Part shown: positions 18,204-26,549 of the stretch, one piece after another
Layout: the number at the start of each line of letters is the position of its first letter
Position numbering within the stretch: the stretch's first letter is position 1
Source of the DNA: Bacillota bacterium
Lineage (GTDB): Bacteria > Bacillota > Clostridia > UBA1381
Reading direction: 5' to 3'
Length of the DNA stretch: 46,055 nucleotides
Assembly (NCBI GenBank): GCA_024685565.1
Contig: JAIKVQ010000155.1
Coordinates: 1-46,055, forward strand
Notes under the pieces: generated by a model
Told to the model about the DNA's origin: nothing
Database searches by the model: none
Seen by the model: only the letters and a program-made list of their open reading frames with translations
Made by a program: the position numbers and the translations under genes

Positions 18204-20777
18204 TTAATTCTTGGCACGCTTCGCCATTTCGTAAAGTTTGTTAAGCGCCTCAATCGGCGTGTAAGTCGTGACATCCATAGCCTTTAATTCCTTAAAAATA
18301 TCCAAAGCCGTCTGCTCTTCAAATCCGATTTGCGGCTCGGTCTCCACTCTTTTATGCGTATTTTCAGGCTTGGCATCTTCACTTTCAATCATCTTTAAAA
18401 TTTTCTTCGCCCGTTCTATTACGCTCTTTTTTACACCCGCAAGAGCCGCAACCTCTATACCGTAGCTGTCGTCTGCGCCTCCTCTTATAATTTTTCTAAG
18501 AAAAGTTATGTCGTCACCGTGCTTTTTAACCGCAACAGAATAATTTTTAATTGAGTTAAAGTTGTTTTCAAGACCCGTAAGCTCGTGATAGTGTGTTGCA
18601 AAAAGCGTCTTTGCCTTTACATTTTCTGCCATATATTCAGCAACCGCCCACGCGATTGCAAGCCCGTCATAGGTTGATGTTCCCCTGCCTATTTCGTCCA
18701 AAATTACAAGCGATTTTGACGTCGCATTTTTCAGAATATTTGAAACCTCTACCATTTCAAGCATAAAGGTGCTTTGCCCCTGCGCAATATCATCAGATGC
18801 GCCGACGCGCGTAAATATTTTGTCAACTACGCCGATTTTGGCATAGCTTGCGGGAACAAAACTGCCCACCTGTGCCATAAGCATTATCAGCGCGACCTGA
18901 CGCATATAGGTAGATTTTCCTGCCATATTCGGTCCCGTTATAATAAGCTCACGATTCTCAAAATCGTCCATTTCGGTATCATTCGGGACAAAAATCGTAT
19001 CCTTTAACGTACGTTCTACAACCGGATGTCTACCGTCCTTTATAGTAATTCCGCCCTTTTCCGAAATTTCCGGCATAACATACCCAAGCTTAAACGCGAC
19101 TTGCGCAAGCGACTGCAAGACATCAATCGTGGCTATTATATCGCACACCTTTTTAAGCCTGTCAATTCTATCACCAATTTTTTGTCTTATTTCATCAAAC
19201 AACCGTATTTCAAGTGCGGCAATCCTCTGCGATGCACCTAAAACCTTGTCCTCCATTTCCTTGAGCTGCGGGGTTATGTAGCGTTCTGCATTGACTAAAG
19301 TCTGCTTTCTTATGTAATAATCGGGCACCATATCAGAATTGGATTTAGTGACCTCTATGTAGTATCCGAAAACCTTGTTATAGCTTATCTTAAGGTTTTT
19401 AATGCCTGTTCTTTCCTTTTCCTCCGCTTCCGTTCCCAAAATCCACGCGCGTCCGTCCTTGCTTATACGCCTCAGCTCGTCGAGCTCGCTGTTATACCCG
19501 TCCTTTATAACATCCCCATCCCTTAAAGATACAGGTGCATCATCATTTATGCTCTCCGCCAAAAGAGTTGCTATATCAGACATAATATCAAAATTTTTAT
19601 TAAGTTCAGAAAGCATCGGCGATGTTGTTTTTGAAAGAAGATAATTAAGCTCAGGAAGTACCAAAAGTGAGTTTTTGAGCGCAACTAAGTCTTTGGGTGC
19701 TGCCGTATTTAATGATATTCTGTTTGTAATTCTGCCAATATCGTAAATTTTAGAAAGTACGGCAGCAAAATCATCTGCAAGCATTATGTTGTCCTTGAGC
19801 TCACCTACTGAATAAAGCCTGTTATTTATCGTAACTGCATTTACAAGCGGTTTTTCAAGCCACTGCTTTAATTTTCTTGCACCCATTGATGTCTTTGTTC
19901 TGTCCAAAACCCACAAAAGCGAATACTTTTTTGCTTTGTCGCGCATTGTTTCGGTTATTTCAAGATTTCTGCGTGCCCAGAAATCCATTTCCAAAAATTC
20001 GTCTGCCTGATAAACTGAAATTTCATCAATGCAGTCCACATGTGCTTTTTGCGTATGCTCTAAGTAGCGTATCATAGCGCACACGGCGGATTTTAGTGTA
20101 ATGCTTTTAAGTACAGACTCCGGCACGCCCTTTTTAAACTGGTCTTTTATACGATTTTCGTCCGACTCAAAAAATGCATCGTCGTACTCCGTTACAGCCT
20201 CTGTTATACGGGAGGATATTTCTCTCTCAAAGGCAGCTTTTGCATCAGAATTTAATATTACTTCGCTTGGTGCGTACCTGGAAATCTCATTTAAAACGGC
20301 GCTGTCCTTTAAAAGCTCACAGGCAAAAACCTCACCTGTTGAAATATCACAAAAAACAAGCGCTGTATTTTCCTTTTTGCAGACAGTGACAAAATAGTTG
20401 TTGCTTTTATCATCGAGCATACTTTCAAAGGTGCGTGTTCCTGCGGTAATAACTCGTATAACACCCCTGTCTACAAGACCTTTGGCGTCCTTGGGGTCTT
20501 CAAGCTGTTCGCAGATTGCCACCTTATACCCCTTGGAAACAAGCCTTTCGATATAAACATTGGCACTGTGAAAAGGTACACCGCACATCGGTGCGCGCTC
20601 TTCAAGTCCGCAGTTTTTACCCGTCAAGGTAAGCTCCAATTCACGCGATGCAGTTTTTGCATCATCAAAAAACATCTCGTAAAAATCGCCCAGACGGTAA
20701 AACAATATACAGTCGCTGTATTCTTTTTTTGTTTCCATATACCGCCTCATCATAGGCGATAATTTATCAGTCTGCAT
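18204..20777 (-). CDS. mutS: MutS, DNA mismatch recognition ATPase
   Basis: Binds base mismatches and small loops and recruits MutL. At 857 residues it is full length for MutS1. Visible are the N-terminal mismatch-binding domain with the FYEMFFDDA segment (the Phe-X-Glu that stacks on the mismatch, near residue 32-34), the clamp domain with a GYYIEVTKSN motif, the Walker A GPNMAGKSTYMRQ (about 614-626), the Walker B LVILDEIGRGTSTYDG, and the ATHYHEL segment. It lies 24 nt downstream of ylbF and 14 nt upstream of mutL. Confidence 0.98.
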   Translation of the reverse strand: MQTDKLSPMMRRYMETKKEYSDCILFYRLGDFYEMFFDDAKTASRELELTLTGKNCGLEERAPMCGVPFHSANVYIERLVSKGYKVAICEQLEDPKDAKGLVDRGVIRVITAGTRTFESMLDDKSNNYFVTVCKKENTALVFCDISTGEVFACELLKDSAVLNEISRYAPSEVILNSDAKAAFEREISSRITEAVTEYDDAFFESDENRIKDQFKKGVPESVLKSITLKSAVCAMIRYLEHTQKAHVDCIDEISVYQADEFLEMDFWARRNLEITETMRDKAKKYSLLWVLDRTKTSMGARKLKQWLEKPLVNAVTINNRLYSVGELKDNIMLADDFAAVLSKIYDIGRITNRISLNTAAPKDLVALKNSLLVLPELNYLLSKTTSPMLSELNKNFDIMSDIATLLAESINDDAPVSLRDGDVIKDGYNSELDELRRISKDGRAWILGTEAEEKERTGIKNLKISYNKVFGYYIEVTKSNSDMVPDYYIRKQTLVNAERYITPQLKEMEDKVLGASQRIAALEIRLFDEIRQKIGDRIDRLKKVCDIIATIDVLQSLAQVAFKLGYVMPEISEKGGITIKDGRHPVVERTLKDTIFVPNDTEMDDFENRELIITGPNMAGKSTYMRQVALIMLMAQVGSFVPASYAKIGVVDKIFTRVGASDDIAQGQSTFMLEMVEVSNILKNATSKSLVILDEIGRGTSTYDGLAIAWAVAEYMAENVKAKTLFATHYHELTGLENNFNSIKNYSVAVKKHGDDITFLRKIIRGGADDSYGIEVAALAGVKKSVIERAKKILKMIESEDAKPENTHKRVETEPQIGFEEQTALDIFKELKAMDVTTYTPIEALNKLYEMAKRAKN

Positions 20778-20801
20778 ATTAAACGCTCCCGTTTTAAAAT
20801 A

Positions 20802-21179
20802 TTAGTGACAACCCCCGCAGGTTGAACAGTCGTGTTTGCAGCCTTGCTGTTCGCCCATTATATATACATTTATGACACTGTTTACGCTGTTTACCAGGTT
20901 ATCAAACTTCTTTTTTGCCTCAACATAATCGGATATAACCTGCGATTTTTCAACCATCTCTGAAAATGCGTCATTATTCTTCTTGATTGCCTCTTCCTCG
21001 GTAATCTTTCCGCTTTGAATTTCGCGGGCTAAGTTTAATCTTTTAATATTAAAGTCTGCAATAAGCTGCTGTGCGTCGCCGTCCTCCTGTTGTGCCTTTT
21101 CGGCAACAGAAAGCGCCTCCATTTCCTTGCTTGCCTTAATCATTTCTCCAAGCTCGTGTGCTTTTTCGATAATTGTCAT
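20802..21179 (-). CDS. YlbF/YmcA-family protein with a four-cysteine tail
   Basis: Small helical protein of 125 residues of the YlbF/YmcA (com_ylbF) family. The family has mostly helical, Glu/Lys/Gln-rich members that in Bacillus form the YlbF-YmcA-YaaT complex affecting Spo0A phosphorylation and RNase Y-dependent RNA maturation. Residues 1-110 are the helical body; the tail ends with Cys114, Cys118, Cys121 and Cys124 followed by His125. That complex is reported to carry Fe-S clusters, so the tail may bind Fe-S or zinc (inference). The location directly after miaB mirrors ymcA next to the Bacillus miaB gene. AAGGAG precedes the ATG. Confidence 0.85.
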   Translation of the reverse strand: MTIIEKAHELGEMIKASKEMEALSVAEKAQQEDGDAQQLIADFNIKRLNLAREIQSGKITEEEAIKKNNDAFSEMVEKSQVISDYVEAKKKFDNLVNSVNSVINVYIMGEQQGCKHDCSTCGGCH

Positions 21180-21237
21180 TTTTATTAACTCCTTTCACAA
21201 CTGAAAGACTGAAAGAAAAGTGATGCTGTGGGCAGTT

Positions 21238-22662
21238 TTATTCAGTCTTCGCTAATTCGCCGTTTAAGCTCCATGTATGAGCCTCAGTAATTTTTACATC
21301 AACATATTTCCCTGTTAGGGATTTATCGCCTTTAAAATTCACTATTTTACCCGTATCCGTCCTGCCTGACAGCACTTGTTCATTATTTTTACTTGTGCCG
21401 TCAACCAAAACGGAGTAGGTTTTGCCTACATAAGTATCATTTTTCCTTTTGGAAATCTCGTTTTGTACCTCCAAAAGCCTGTCAAAATTTTTGTGTATTT
21501 CCTCATTTGTAAGCACAAAATCCATTTTAGCAGCGGGCGTACCCTCGCGTCTTGAGTAAATAAAAGAAAAAATCGTGTCAAATTCAACCTTTCTCAAAAC
21601 ATCAAGAGTGTCCTCAAAATCTTCATTCGTTTCGGTAGGAAAGCCAACTATAACATCTGTTGAAAGTGCTATATCGGGAATTGCCCGCTTTACCCTTTCG
21701 ACTTTTTCAAGATATTCTTCCTTTGTATATTTCCTGTTCATTTCGGAAAGTACGCGGTTATTGCCTGCCTGAAACGGAAGATGCAGCTGATGGCAAACCT
21801 TTTCACATTCGGTCATGGTTTTTATCAGCTTGTCCCCAAAATCTTTCGGGTGCGAGGTCATAAACCTTATACGTTTGACTCCGTCAAGCTCATTTACCAT
21901 ATGCAAAAGGTCGGAAAAATCGCAGGTTTCTGCTAAATCCTTACCGTAAGAGTTTACATTCTGTCCCAAAAGACAAATTTCGGAAACACCGCTTTTTACC
22001 AAATCCTTTATTTCGGACAGGATTTTTTCAGGTTCACGGCTTCGCTCCCTGCCCCTAACATACGGGACTATGCAGTAGGAACAGAAATTGTTGCAGCCGT
22101 ACATAATGCTTACCCATGCTTTGTTATGCGAGTCGCGTAAAATCGGTAAATCCTCACATATACTTCCGTCAGAATTTTCGACGCTGGTTACCGATTGGTT
22201 TTTCTCCAAAACCTCACACAAAAGCTCAGGCAGTTTATATAGTGCATGTGTGCCGAAAATCAAATCGACATGATTATGCACCTTGCGTATTTTCTCCGCC
22301 ATATGCTCCTGCTGAACCATACAGCCGCAAAGTCCGATAACAAGCTCCGGACGGCTTTCCTTTATATGCCTTAAAATTCCAAGCCTTCCATAGACCTTAT
22401 CCTCTGCATTTTCACGTACAGCGCAGGTGTTATATATAACCAAATCCGCATCCTCTGCCCTTTCGCAGAAATCGTAGCCCGCCTCGCATAGAATACCGCG
22501 TATGCGTTCGGTATCATTCTCATTTTGCTGACAGCCGTAGGTTTCGGTATTGCAAAGAGGTTTACGCCCGTTTTCTTTGCAAAAATCATCATTTATTTTC
22601 TTTATACGCGAAAGAAATCCTGCTTGCCGCTCTTTTTCTTCTTCACTTATATAATTTGCCAT
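21238..22662 (-). CDS. miaB: MiaB, tRNA (ms2i6A37) methylthiotransferase
   Basis: Radical-SAM enzyme that adds a methylthio group to i6A37 of tRNA, using two 4Fe-4S clusters. The open frame runs to 22977, but I place the start at the ATG at 22662 (474 residues, MANYISEEEKERQ). A GGGAG precedes it, the upstream promoter sits at 22700-22728, and the extra 105 codons overlap the divergent gene and have no family similarity. The N-terminal UPF0004 domain holds TYGCQQNENDTE and cysteines at NTCAVRE and GLCGCM. The radical-SAM motif is CNNFCSYC, and a TRAM domain lies at the C-terminus. First gene of the miaB-ylbF-mutS-mutL-miaA operon. Confidence 0.96.
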   Translation of the reverse strand: MANYISEEEKERQAGFLSRIKKINDDFCKENGRKPLCNTETYGCQQNENDTERIRGILCEAGYDFCERAEDADLVIYNTCAVRENAEDKVYGRLGILRHIKESRPELVIGLCGCMVQQEHMAEKIRKVHNHVDLIFGTHALYKLPELLCEVLEKNQSVTSVENSDGSICEDLPILRDSHNKAWVSIMYGCNNFCSYCIVPYVRGRERSREPEKILSEIKDLVKSGVSEICLLGQNVNSYGKDLAETCDFSDLLHMVNELDGVKRIRFMTSHPKDFGDKLIKTMTECEKVCHQLHLPFQAGNNRVLSEMNRKYTKEEYLEKVERVKRAIPDIALSTDVIVGFPTETNEDFEDTLDVLRKVEFDTIFSFIYSRREGTPAAKMDFVLTNEEIHKNFDRLLEVQNEISKRKNDTYVGKTYSVLVDGTSKNNEQVLSGRTDTGKIVNFKGDKSLTGKYVDVKITEAHTWSLNGELAKTE

Positions 22663-22699
22663 AGTTCTCCCTACAAAATAACAAGAAATTATTGTTATA

Positions 22700-22728
22700 A
22701 TTCTATCACAAATTGCAAAAAAATACAA
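22700..22728 (-). promoter_or_regulatory. Promoter of the miaB operon
   Basis: TTGTAT (22723-22728) and TAGAAT (22700-22705) with a 17-bp spacer on the minus strand, about 40 nt upstream of the miaB ATG. It lies back to back with the promoter of the metallophosphoesterase gene; the two -35 boxes are only 7 bp apart. Confidence 0.65.
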
Positions 22729-22735
22729 TATATAT

Positions 22736-22764
22736 TTGCCTTTTGCCAAAAAAAATGATAGAAT
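22736..22764 (+). promoter_or_regulatory. Promoter of the metallophosphoesterase gene
   Basis: TTGCCT (22736-22741) and TAGAAT (22759-22764), 17-bp spacer, 22 nt before the chosen ATG. Confidence 0.55.
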
Positions 22765-22786
22765 GAAAAAAGAGGTGGAAATTCCT

Positions 22787-23581
22787 ATGAATATGAAACA
22801 GTTCCTCGGTATCCGTCCTGAGATTACCGAATACACCATACAATCTGACAAAATCCCAAAAAGCTTTGATGGATTTCGTATTGCACATATTTCCGATACC
22901 CATTCTCGACCTGCTGAAGGGATTTTTGAACTTGTCAGCGGCTCAAATCCCGATATTATTTGCATAAGCGGTGACATGTTCCACGATGATGACTCAGATG
23001 CTCCTGAATTTTGGTCTCTTTTTGATAATCTCTTAACCCTCGCCCCCGTATACTTAGTAACGGGAAATCACGATGTATGGCACACAAACTATGCCTCATT
23101 TTTAAGAAAACTCGCCGATTTAGGCGGTATTTTGATGGACTCAAAAATGGAAATCATAGAACGAAACGGCGAAAAACTTGCTCTTTTCGGAGTGGGCGAC
23201 CCATTTTCAAAGGTTCCCGATTTGATAGAAAAGTCTGTAAATTACGCATTTTCAAGCCTGCCTCAATTTGAAGGCTATAAAATTCTGATGTTCCACAGAG
23301 CAAATTTGTTTGACAAAATAAAGGATTTTGGTTTTGATCTAATTTTGTCAGGGCATATGCACGGCGGACAAATTCGCATTCCGTTTTTTGGCGGTGCTTT
23401 TGCGCCCACCTCTTCTATCCTGTCGGGAAGAATGATTTTTCCGCACTATACAGGCGGAAAATATGAATACAAAAACTCCTGCATGATAGTAAACAGAGGC
23501 GCAAGCAATACCTTGTCAGTTCCGCGTTTTGCAAATCCCCCTGAAGTCGGTATAATTACATTATTTTCTAATATAAAATAA
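22787..23581 (+). CDS. Calcineurin-like metallophosphoesterase (YkuE/YaeI type)
   Basis: Dinuclear-metal phosphoesterase of 264 residues. The metal-binding motifs occur in order: ISDTH (Asp37, His39), SGDMFHD, GNHDVWH and SGHMHGGQIRIP, as in the YkuE/LpxH-like branch. No clear signal peptide is visible, so it is probably cytoplasmic; its substrate is unknown. I place the start at the ATG at 22787, with AGAGGTGG 8 nt upstream; the longer frame from 22736 would start inside the promoter. It is divergent from miaB and ends in a hairpin shared with the converging XRE gene. Confidence 0.88.
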   Translation: MNMKQFLGIRPEITEYTIQSDKIPKSFDGFRIAHISDTHSRPAEGIFELVSGSNPDIICISGDMFHDDDSDAPEFWSLFDNLLTLAPVYLVTGNHDVWHTNYASFLRKLADLGGILMDSKMEIIERNGEKLALFGVGDPFSKVPDLIEKSVNYAFSSLPQFEGYKILMFHRANLFDKIKDFGFDLILSGHMHGGQIRIPFFGGAFAPTSSILSGRMIFPHYTGGKYEYKNSCMIVNRGASNTLSVPRFANPPEVGIITLFSNIK

Positions 23582-23610
23582 TAAGGCTTGAATTCTCAAG
23601 CCTTATTATT
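23577..23610. terminator. Bidirectional terminator between convergent genes
   Basis: A 15-bp perfect stem (23577-23591 and 23596-23610) with a 4-nt loop and A/T-rich ends on both sides. The stop codons of the metallophosphoesterase gene (23581) and of the XRE gene (23606) both lie inside the stem, so one compact hairpin serves both directions. Confidence 0.88.
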
Positions 23611-23812
23611 TATCAAAATCCCATTTAAACAATTCATTTGGTGTAATATTAAAAAATATACACATAGCCTCAATATTTTCATAACGAATAGAGGCTGTTT
23701 TGTTATTTATCATATTACTGTAATTCTGATAACTCATTCCTAACTGTTTATAAAGTGAATATTTTGACAGCCTGCGCTCTTCTAAAAGTTCATTTACTCT
23801 TAATTTTAACAT
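23606..23812 (-). CDS. Small XRE-family (Cro/C1-type) HTH regulator
   Basis: A 68-residue protein consisting almost entirely of one helix-turn-helix domain: the LLEERRLSKYSLYKQLGMS segment gives helices 1-2, YQNYSNMINNKTASIRYENIEAMC the recognition helix and helix 4, and ITPNELFKWDFD the end. It matches the single-domain XRE regulators common in Firmicutes. GGAGGGG lies just before the ATG. It sits between convergent and divergent features, with two strong inverted repeats immediately upstream (23824-23864 and 23871-23900) that are plausible binding sites. Target genes are not evident apart from itself and the tiny ORF opposite. Confidence 0.85.
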   Translation of the reverse strand: MLKLRVNELLEERRLSKYSLYKQLGMSYQNYSNMINNKTASIRYENIEAMCIFFNITPNELFKWDFDK

Positions 23813-23823
23813 AATGCCCCTCC

Positions 23824-23900
23824 GATATCTTATGCTTTTTTATAATTTTAATACATAAGATATCTTGACAAGACTATTGCATTATATAATGTAATAGTCT
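23824..23900. promoter_or_regulatory. Two inverted repeats (probable operators) upstream of the XRE gene
   Basis: Site 1 is a perfect 11-bp inverted repeat, GATATCTTATG at 23824-23834 and its complement at 23854-23864, separated by 19 bp. Site 2 is a 30-bp palindrome at 23871-23900 whose two 15-bp arms match at 14 of 15 positions (AGACTATTGCATTAT against the complement of the right arm). A consensus TTGACA (23865-23870) sits between them, pointing right; its best -10 is TAATGT at a 16-bp spacing, while a perfect TATAAT at 23885 is only 14 bp away. These look like binding sites of a dimeric regulator, most simply the adjacent XRE protein (inference). Confidence 0.7.
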
Positions 23901-23916
23901 ATATGGGAGGTCGCCT

Positions 23917-23985
23917 ATGAAACTACTTATAGTCGGTTCTTTTATCCCGTTATTATTCCCTTTATTAAATCCGCCAAAATCTTGA
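23917..23985 (+). CDS. Possible 22-residue hydrophobic small ORF
   Basis: ATG at 23917 to TGA at 23985, encoding MKLLIVGSFIPLLFPLLNPP plus KS. It has a good ribosome-binding site (GGGAGG, 7 nt spacing) and lies downstream of TTGACA and the 30-bp palindrome. Its last 44 nt are antisense to the end of the dacF-like gene, so part of its amino-acid content is dictated by that gene. It could be a small membrane peptide, the start of a lost gene, or chance. No family is recognised. Confidence 0.35.
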   Translation: MKLLIVGSFIPLLFPLLNPPKS

Positions 23986-25084
23986 AAAATCCCTTTTTCT
24001 CAATATCTTCTCCTGCCACTATATCCACCGTTTTTACCACTTTTCCGTCTTGAGTAAAGGTGATTTCGCCCAGTTTATCACCTTTTTTTACAGGCGCGCC
24101 TACCCGGCTTTTCATTTTGACCGATTTTTCAGTTTGCTTCGGTTCAGACTTCTTATTAAGTACATCATAGCCTTCTTTTGCCTCTGCCTGCACGGTCTTT
24201 TGCTGTCCCCACGATACGTTTACCGTACCCATAGGCTCACCGGCTTCAACCATTTTATCTATTTCATAGTTTGAATATCCGTAATCAAGCAGTTTACTTG
24301 CCGACGAAAAACGTGTATCGCTGTCCTTTGCTCCTAAAACCACTGCGATAAGCTCCATTCCGCCTCTTGACGCTGTAGCGCTTAAACAACAGCCCGCTTT
24401 GGTTGTTGAACCCGTCTTAAGTCCTGTTGCCCCCTGATAATTACGAATCAGTTTATTAGTATTTGCAAGCAGGAACTTTCCGTCCCTTAATGAATCGGTC
24501 CATATCGTAGTATAATCAAATATCTTTTTGTGCTTTACAAGTTCGGCTGACATTTTCGCAACATCTCTTGCGGTAGAATGAGCCTCACTTACGTCAACAT
24601 CATCATCAAGACCGTTACAGTTCGCAAAATGGGTATTTTCCATACCAAGCTCCTCGGCGCGTTTATTCATCATTTCCACAAACGCTTCCTCGTTGCCCGC
24701 AATATGTTCTGACATCGCAATACAGCCATCATTTGCACTCGCAACAGCTATACCTTTCAGCATATCGTTTACTGTAAATTCCTCGCCTGCCTCCAAAAAC
24801 ATAGTAGAACCGCCGTAGCTTTGGGCATTTTTACTTGCCGTAACAATGTCGGTAAGCGCAAGCTTGCCCTCATCAATTCGCTCCATAACAAGTAGCATTG
24901 TCATAATCTTGGTAACACTTGCTATCTGCAGCTTTTCATCTGCGTTTTGTTCATATATAACCGTACCCGTTGACGGCTCTATCAAAATGGCAGACTTTAC
25001 ATCAGGTGCAAGGTCTTCTGCAAAAACGGGAGAAACTCCCGTAAAAATCAAAAATACTGCCAGTAAAAATGCTATTTTTTTCAA
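23942..25084 (-). CDS. D-alanyl-D-alanine carboxypeptidase (class C low-mass PBP, DacF/DacB type)
   Basis: Trims the terminal D-Ala from peptidoglycan pentapeptides. The 380-residue precursor has a cleavable signal peptide (about 1-22, ending VFA) and the S11 peptidase motifs SVTK (Ser56, Lys59), SAN (116-118) and KTG (223-225). A PBP5-like beta domain with the APVKKGDKLGEI segment lies near the C-terminus, which ends in an amphipathic helix (FFKILADLIKGIITG) of the kind that anchors these enzymes to the membrane. The start codon is TTG at 25084, chosen because AAGGAGA precedes it by 9 nt and the Lys-Lys signal peptide starts there. It follows rho by 155 nt. Confidence 0.93.
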   Translation of the reverse strand: MKKIAFLLAVFLIFTGVSPVFAEDLAPDVKSAILIEPSTGTVIYEQNADEKLQIASVTKIMTMLLVMERIDEGKLALTDIVTASKNAQSYGGSTMFLEAGEEFTVNDMLKGIAVASANDGCIAMSEHIAGNEEAFVEMMNKRAEELGMENTHFANCNGLDDDVDVSEAHSTARDVAKMSAELVKHKKIFDYTTIWTDSLRDGKFLLANTNKLIRNYQGATGLKTGSTTKAGCCLSATASRGGMELIAVVLGAKDSDTRFSSASKLLDYGYSNYEIDKMVEAGEPMGTVNVSWGQQKTVQAEAKEGYDVLNKKSEPKQTEKSVKMKSRVGAPVKKGDKLGEITFTQDGKVVKTVDIVAGEDIEKKGFFKILADLIKGIITG

Positions 25085-25112
25085 AGCGGCACATCTCCTT
25101 TTTTATTATGCA

Positions 25113-25141
25113 GGAAATTACCTCAAAATGAGATAATTTCC
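25113..25141 (-). other. Hairpin in the leader of the carboxypeptidase gene
   Basis: An inverted repeat of 13-nt arms (12 Watson-Crick pairs and one G-U pair) around a 3-nt loop, 29 nt upstream of the start codon and not followed by a U-run on the minus strand. A GC-rich palindrome (CCCGC-AG-GCGGG, near 25172-25183) lies further upstream. Either may affect mRNA stability or read-through from rho. Confidence 0.5.
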
Positions 25142-25239
25142 GAAATAACAAAACTGCTACCTTATACCCACGCCCGCAGGCGGGGCTTTTATCAAAGGCT
25201 TTTTTATATATTCTATTCGGCACGTCCAAGTTTTATGAC

Positions 25240-26538
25240 TTAAAGCTGCTTTTTGTAGTATTTTAATATTAAATCGACAAATTCCCTGTGCGTATCGGTA
25301 TTTTTTAAAAACTGCAAAATTCTTGCCATTGTGTCATAAGTGTTCTGCGCACTCAAACTGCGCCTGATCGCCCATACCGCCTCCGTTTCTCTTTCGGAAA
25401 GCAACTCTTCTTCTCTTCTGGTACCTGACTTTAATATGTCAATGGCAGGGAATATTCTGCGTTCCTGAAGTCCCCTGTCGAGTTTTAGTTCCATATTTCC
25501 CGTACCCTTAAACTCCTCGAAAATAACCTCGTCCATTCTTGAACCTGTTTCCACAAGAGCAGTTGCAAGTATGGTCAGACTTCCGCCCTCCTCAATGTTA
25601 CGCGCTGCACCAAAGAATTTTTTAGGTTTTATGAGCGCATCAGGGTCAAGTCCGCCCGAAAGCGTTCTCCCTGTCGGGGTTACCGTCAGGTTATATGCTC
25701 TTGCAAGTCTCGTTATGGAATCCAAAAGTATCACAACGTCATTCTTTTGCTCTACAAGGCGCATAGCGCGTTCAAGCACCATTTCCGCACACTTTGTGTG
25801 ATTTGCGGGGGTCTGGTCAAAGGTTGATGCAACAACCTCACCGCAGATAGAACGCCGCATATCGGTTACCTCTTCGGGACGTTCGTCAATTAAAAGAACT
25901 ATCAGCTTTGCCGATGGATAATTTTTTGATACAGACTGGGCAATCTGCTTTATAAGCGTCGTTTTTCCCGCCTTAGGCGGTGCAACAATCATTCCGCGCT
26001 GCCCTTTTCCGATAGGCGCTATGACGTCCAAAAGTCTTGATGCATACCTTTCCTTCTCACCTGTATCCAAAATGAGTTTTTCCTTTGGATATATGGGCGT
26101 CAGCTTTTCAAAGCTTTTTCTTTTAAGCGCAACCTCGAGGCTGTCGCCATTTATTTTTTTTACAAACAGCAGAGGCGAATACTTATCCTCCTCCTGCGAC
26201 GGGCGGGCATCTCCCGTTATTTCATCGCCCGTTTTTAAATTAAACCGTCTTATCTGTGTAGGCGATACGTAAATATCACCCTCGCTCGGTTTGTATCCGT
26301 CAATTCGCAAAAAGCCGAACCCGTCCGCCATAACGTCCAAAACTCCGCAGACTTCTATAACCTCCTGCGGTCTTTGTCTTTTTTGCGGTTTGGCTTTTTC
26401 CTCTGTTTCCTCTTGCTTTTTCAAAATTGCAGAAATAAGCTCGTCTTTTTTTAAAGCCGATATTTTTTCTATTCCAAAACCTTGCGCAATCTGTTTTAAC
26501 TCTTCTTTTGTTTTTTCTTTAAGCTCTCTATTTTCCAT
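25240..26538 (-). CDS. rho: Transcription termination factor Rho
   Basis: Hexameric RNA helicase that ends transcription at Rho-dependent sites. From the ATG at 26538 it has 432 residues. An N-terminal Rho_N domain (about 1-40) is followed by a Lys/Gln linker, the cold-shock-like RNA-binding domain with GFGFLR near residue 72, and the RecA-type ATPase core with Walker [10 protein letters not shown] and Walker [17 protein letters not shown]. The open frame extends 45 codons upstream, but those lie within the cvpA gene and lack similarity to Rho. AGAGGTGAT precedes the ATG. It is 11 nt after cvpA. Confidence 0.97.
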   Translation of the reverse strand: MENRELKEKTKEELKQIAQGFGIEKISALKKDELISAILKKQEETEEKAKPQKRQRPQEVIEVCGVLDVMADGFGFLRIDGYKPSEGDIYVSPTQIRRFNLKTGDEITGDARPSQEEDKYSPLLFVKKINGDSLEVALKRKSFEKLTPIYPKEKLILDTGEKERYASRLLDVIAPIGKGQRGMIVAPPKAGKTTLIKQIAQSVSKNYPSAKLIVLLIDERPEEVTDMRRSICGEVVASTFDQTPANHTKCAEMVLERAMRLVEQKNDVVILLDSITRLARAYNLTVTPTGRTLSGGLDPDALIKPKKFFGAARNIEEGGSLTILATALVETGSRMDEVIFEEFKGTGNMELKLDRGLQERRIFPAIDILKSGTRREEELLSERETEAVWAIRRSLSAQNTYDTMARILQFLKNTDTHREFVDLILKYYKKQL

Positions 26539-26549
26539 ACCTATCACCT

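Noticed and set aside
22663-22977. 105-codon N-terminal extension of MiaB
   Set aside because: It overlaps the divergent gene and both promoters, carries no MiaB similarity, and a good start with GGGAG lies at 22662.
23885-23890. Perfect TATAAT in the 30-bp palindrome as -10 box for TTGACA at 23865
   Set aside because: The spacer is only 14 bp, too short for sigma-A; TAATGT at 16 bp is the better candidate, still uncertain.
25002-25229. 75-codon minus-strand ORF overlapping the carboxypeptidase signal peptide
   Set aside because: Out of frame with a well-supported TTG-initiated gene, unusual composition and no ribosome-binding site.
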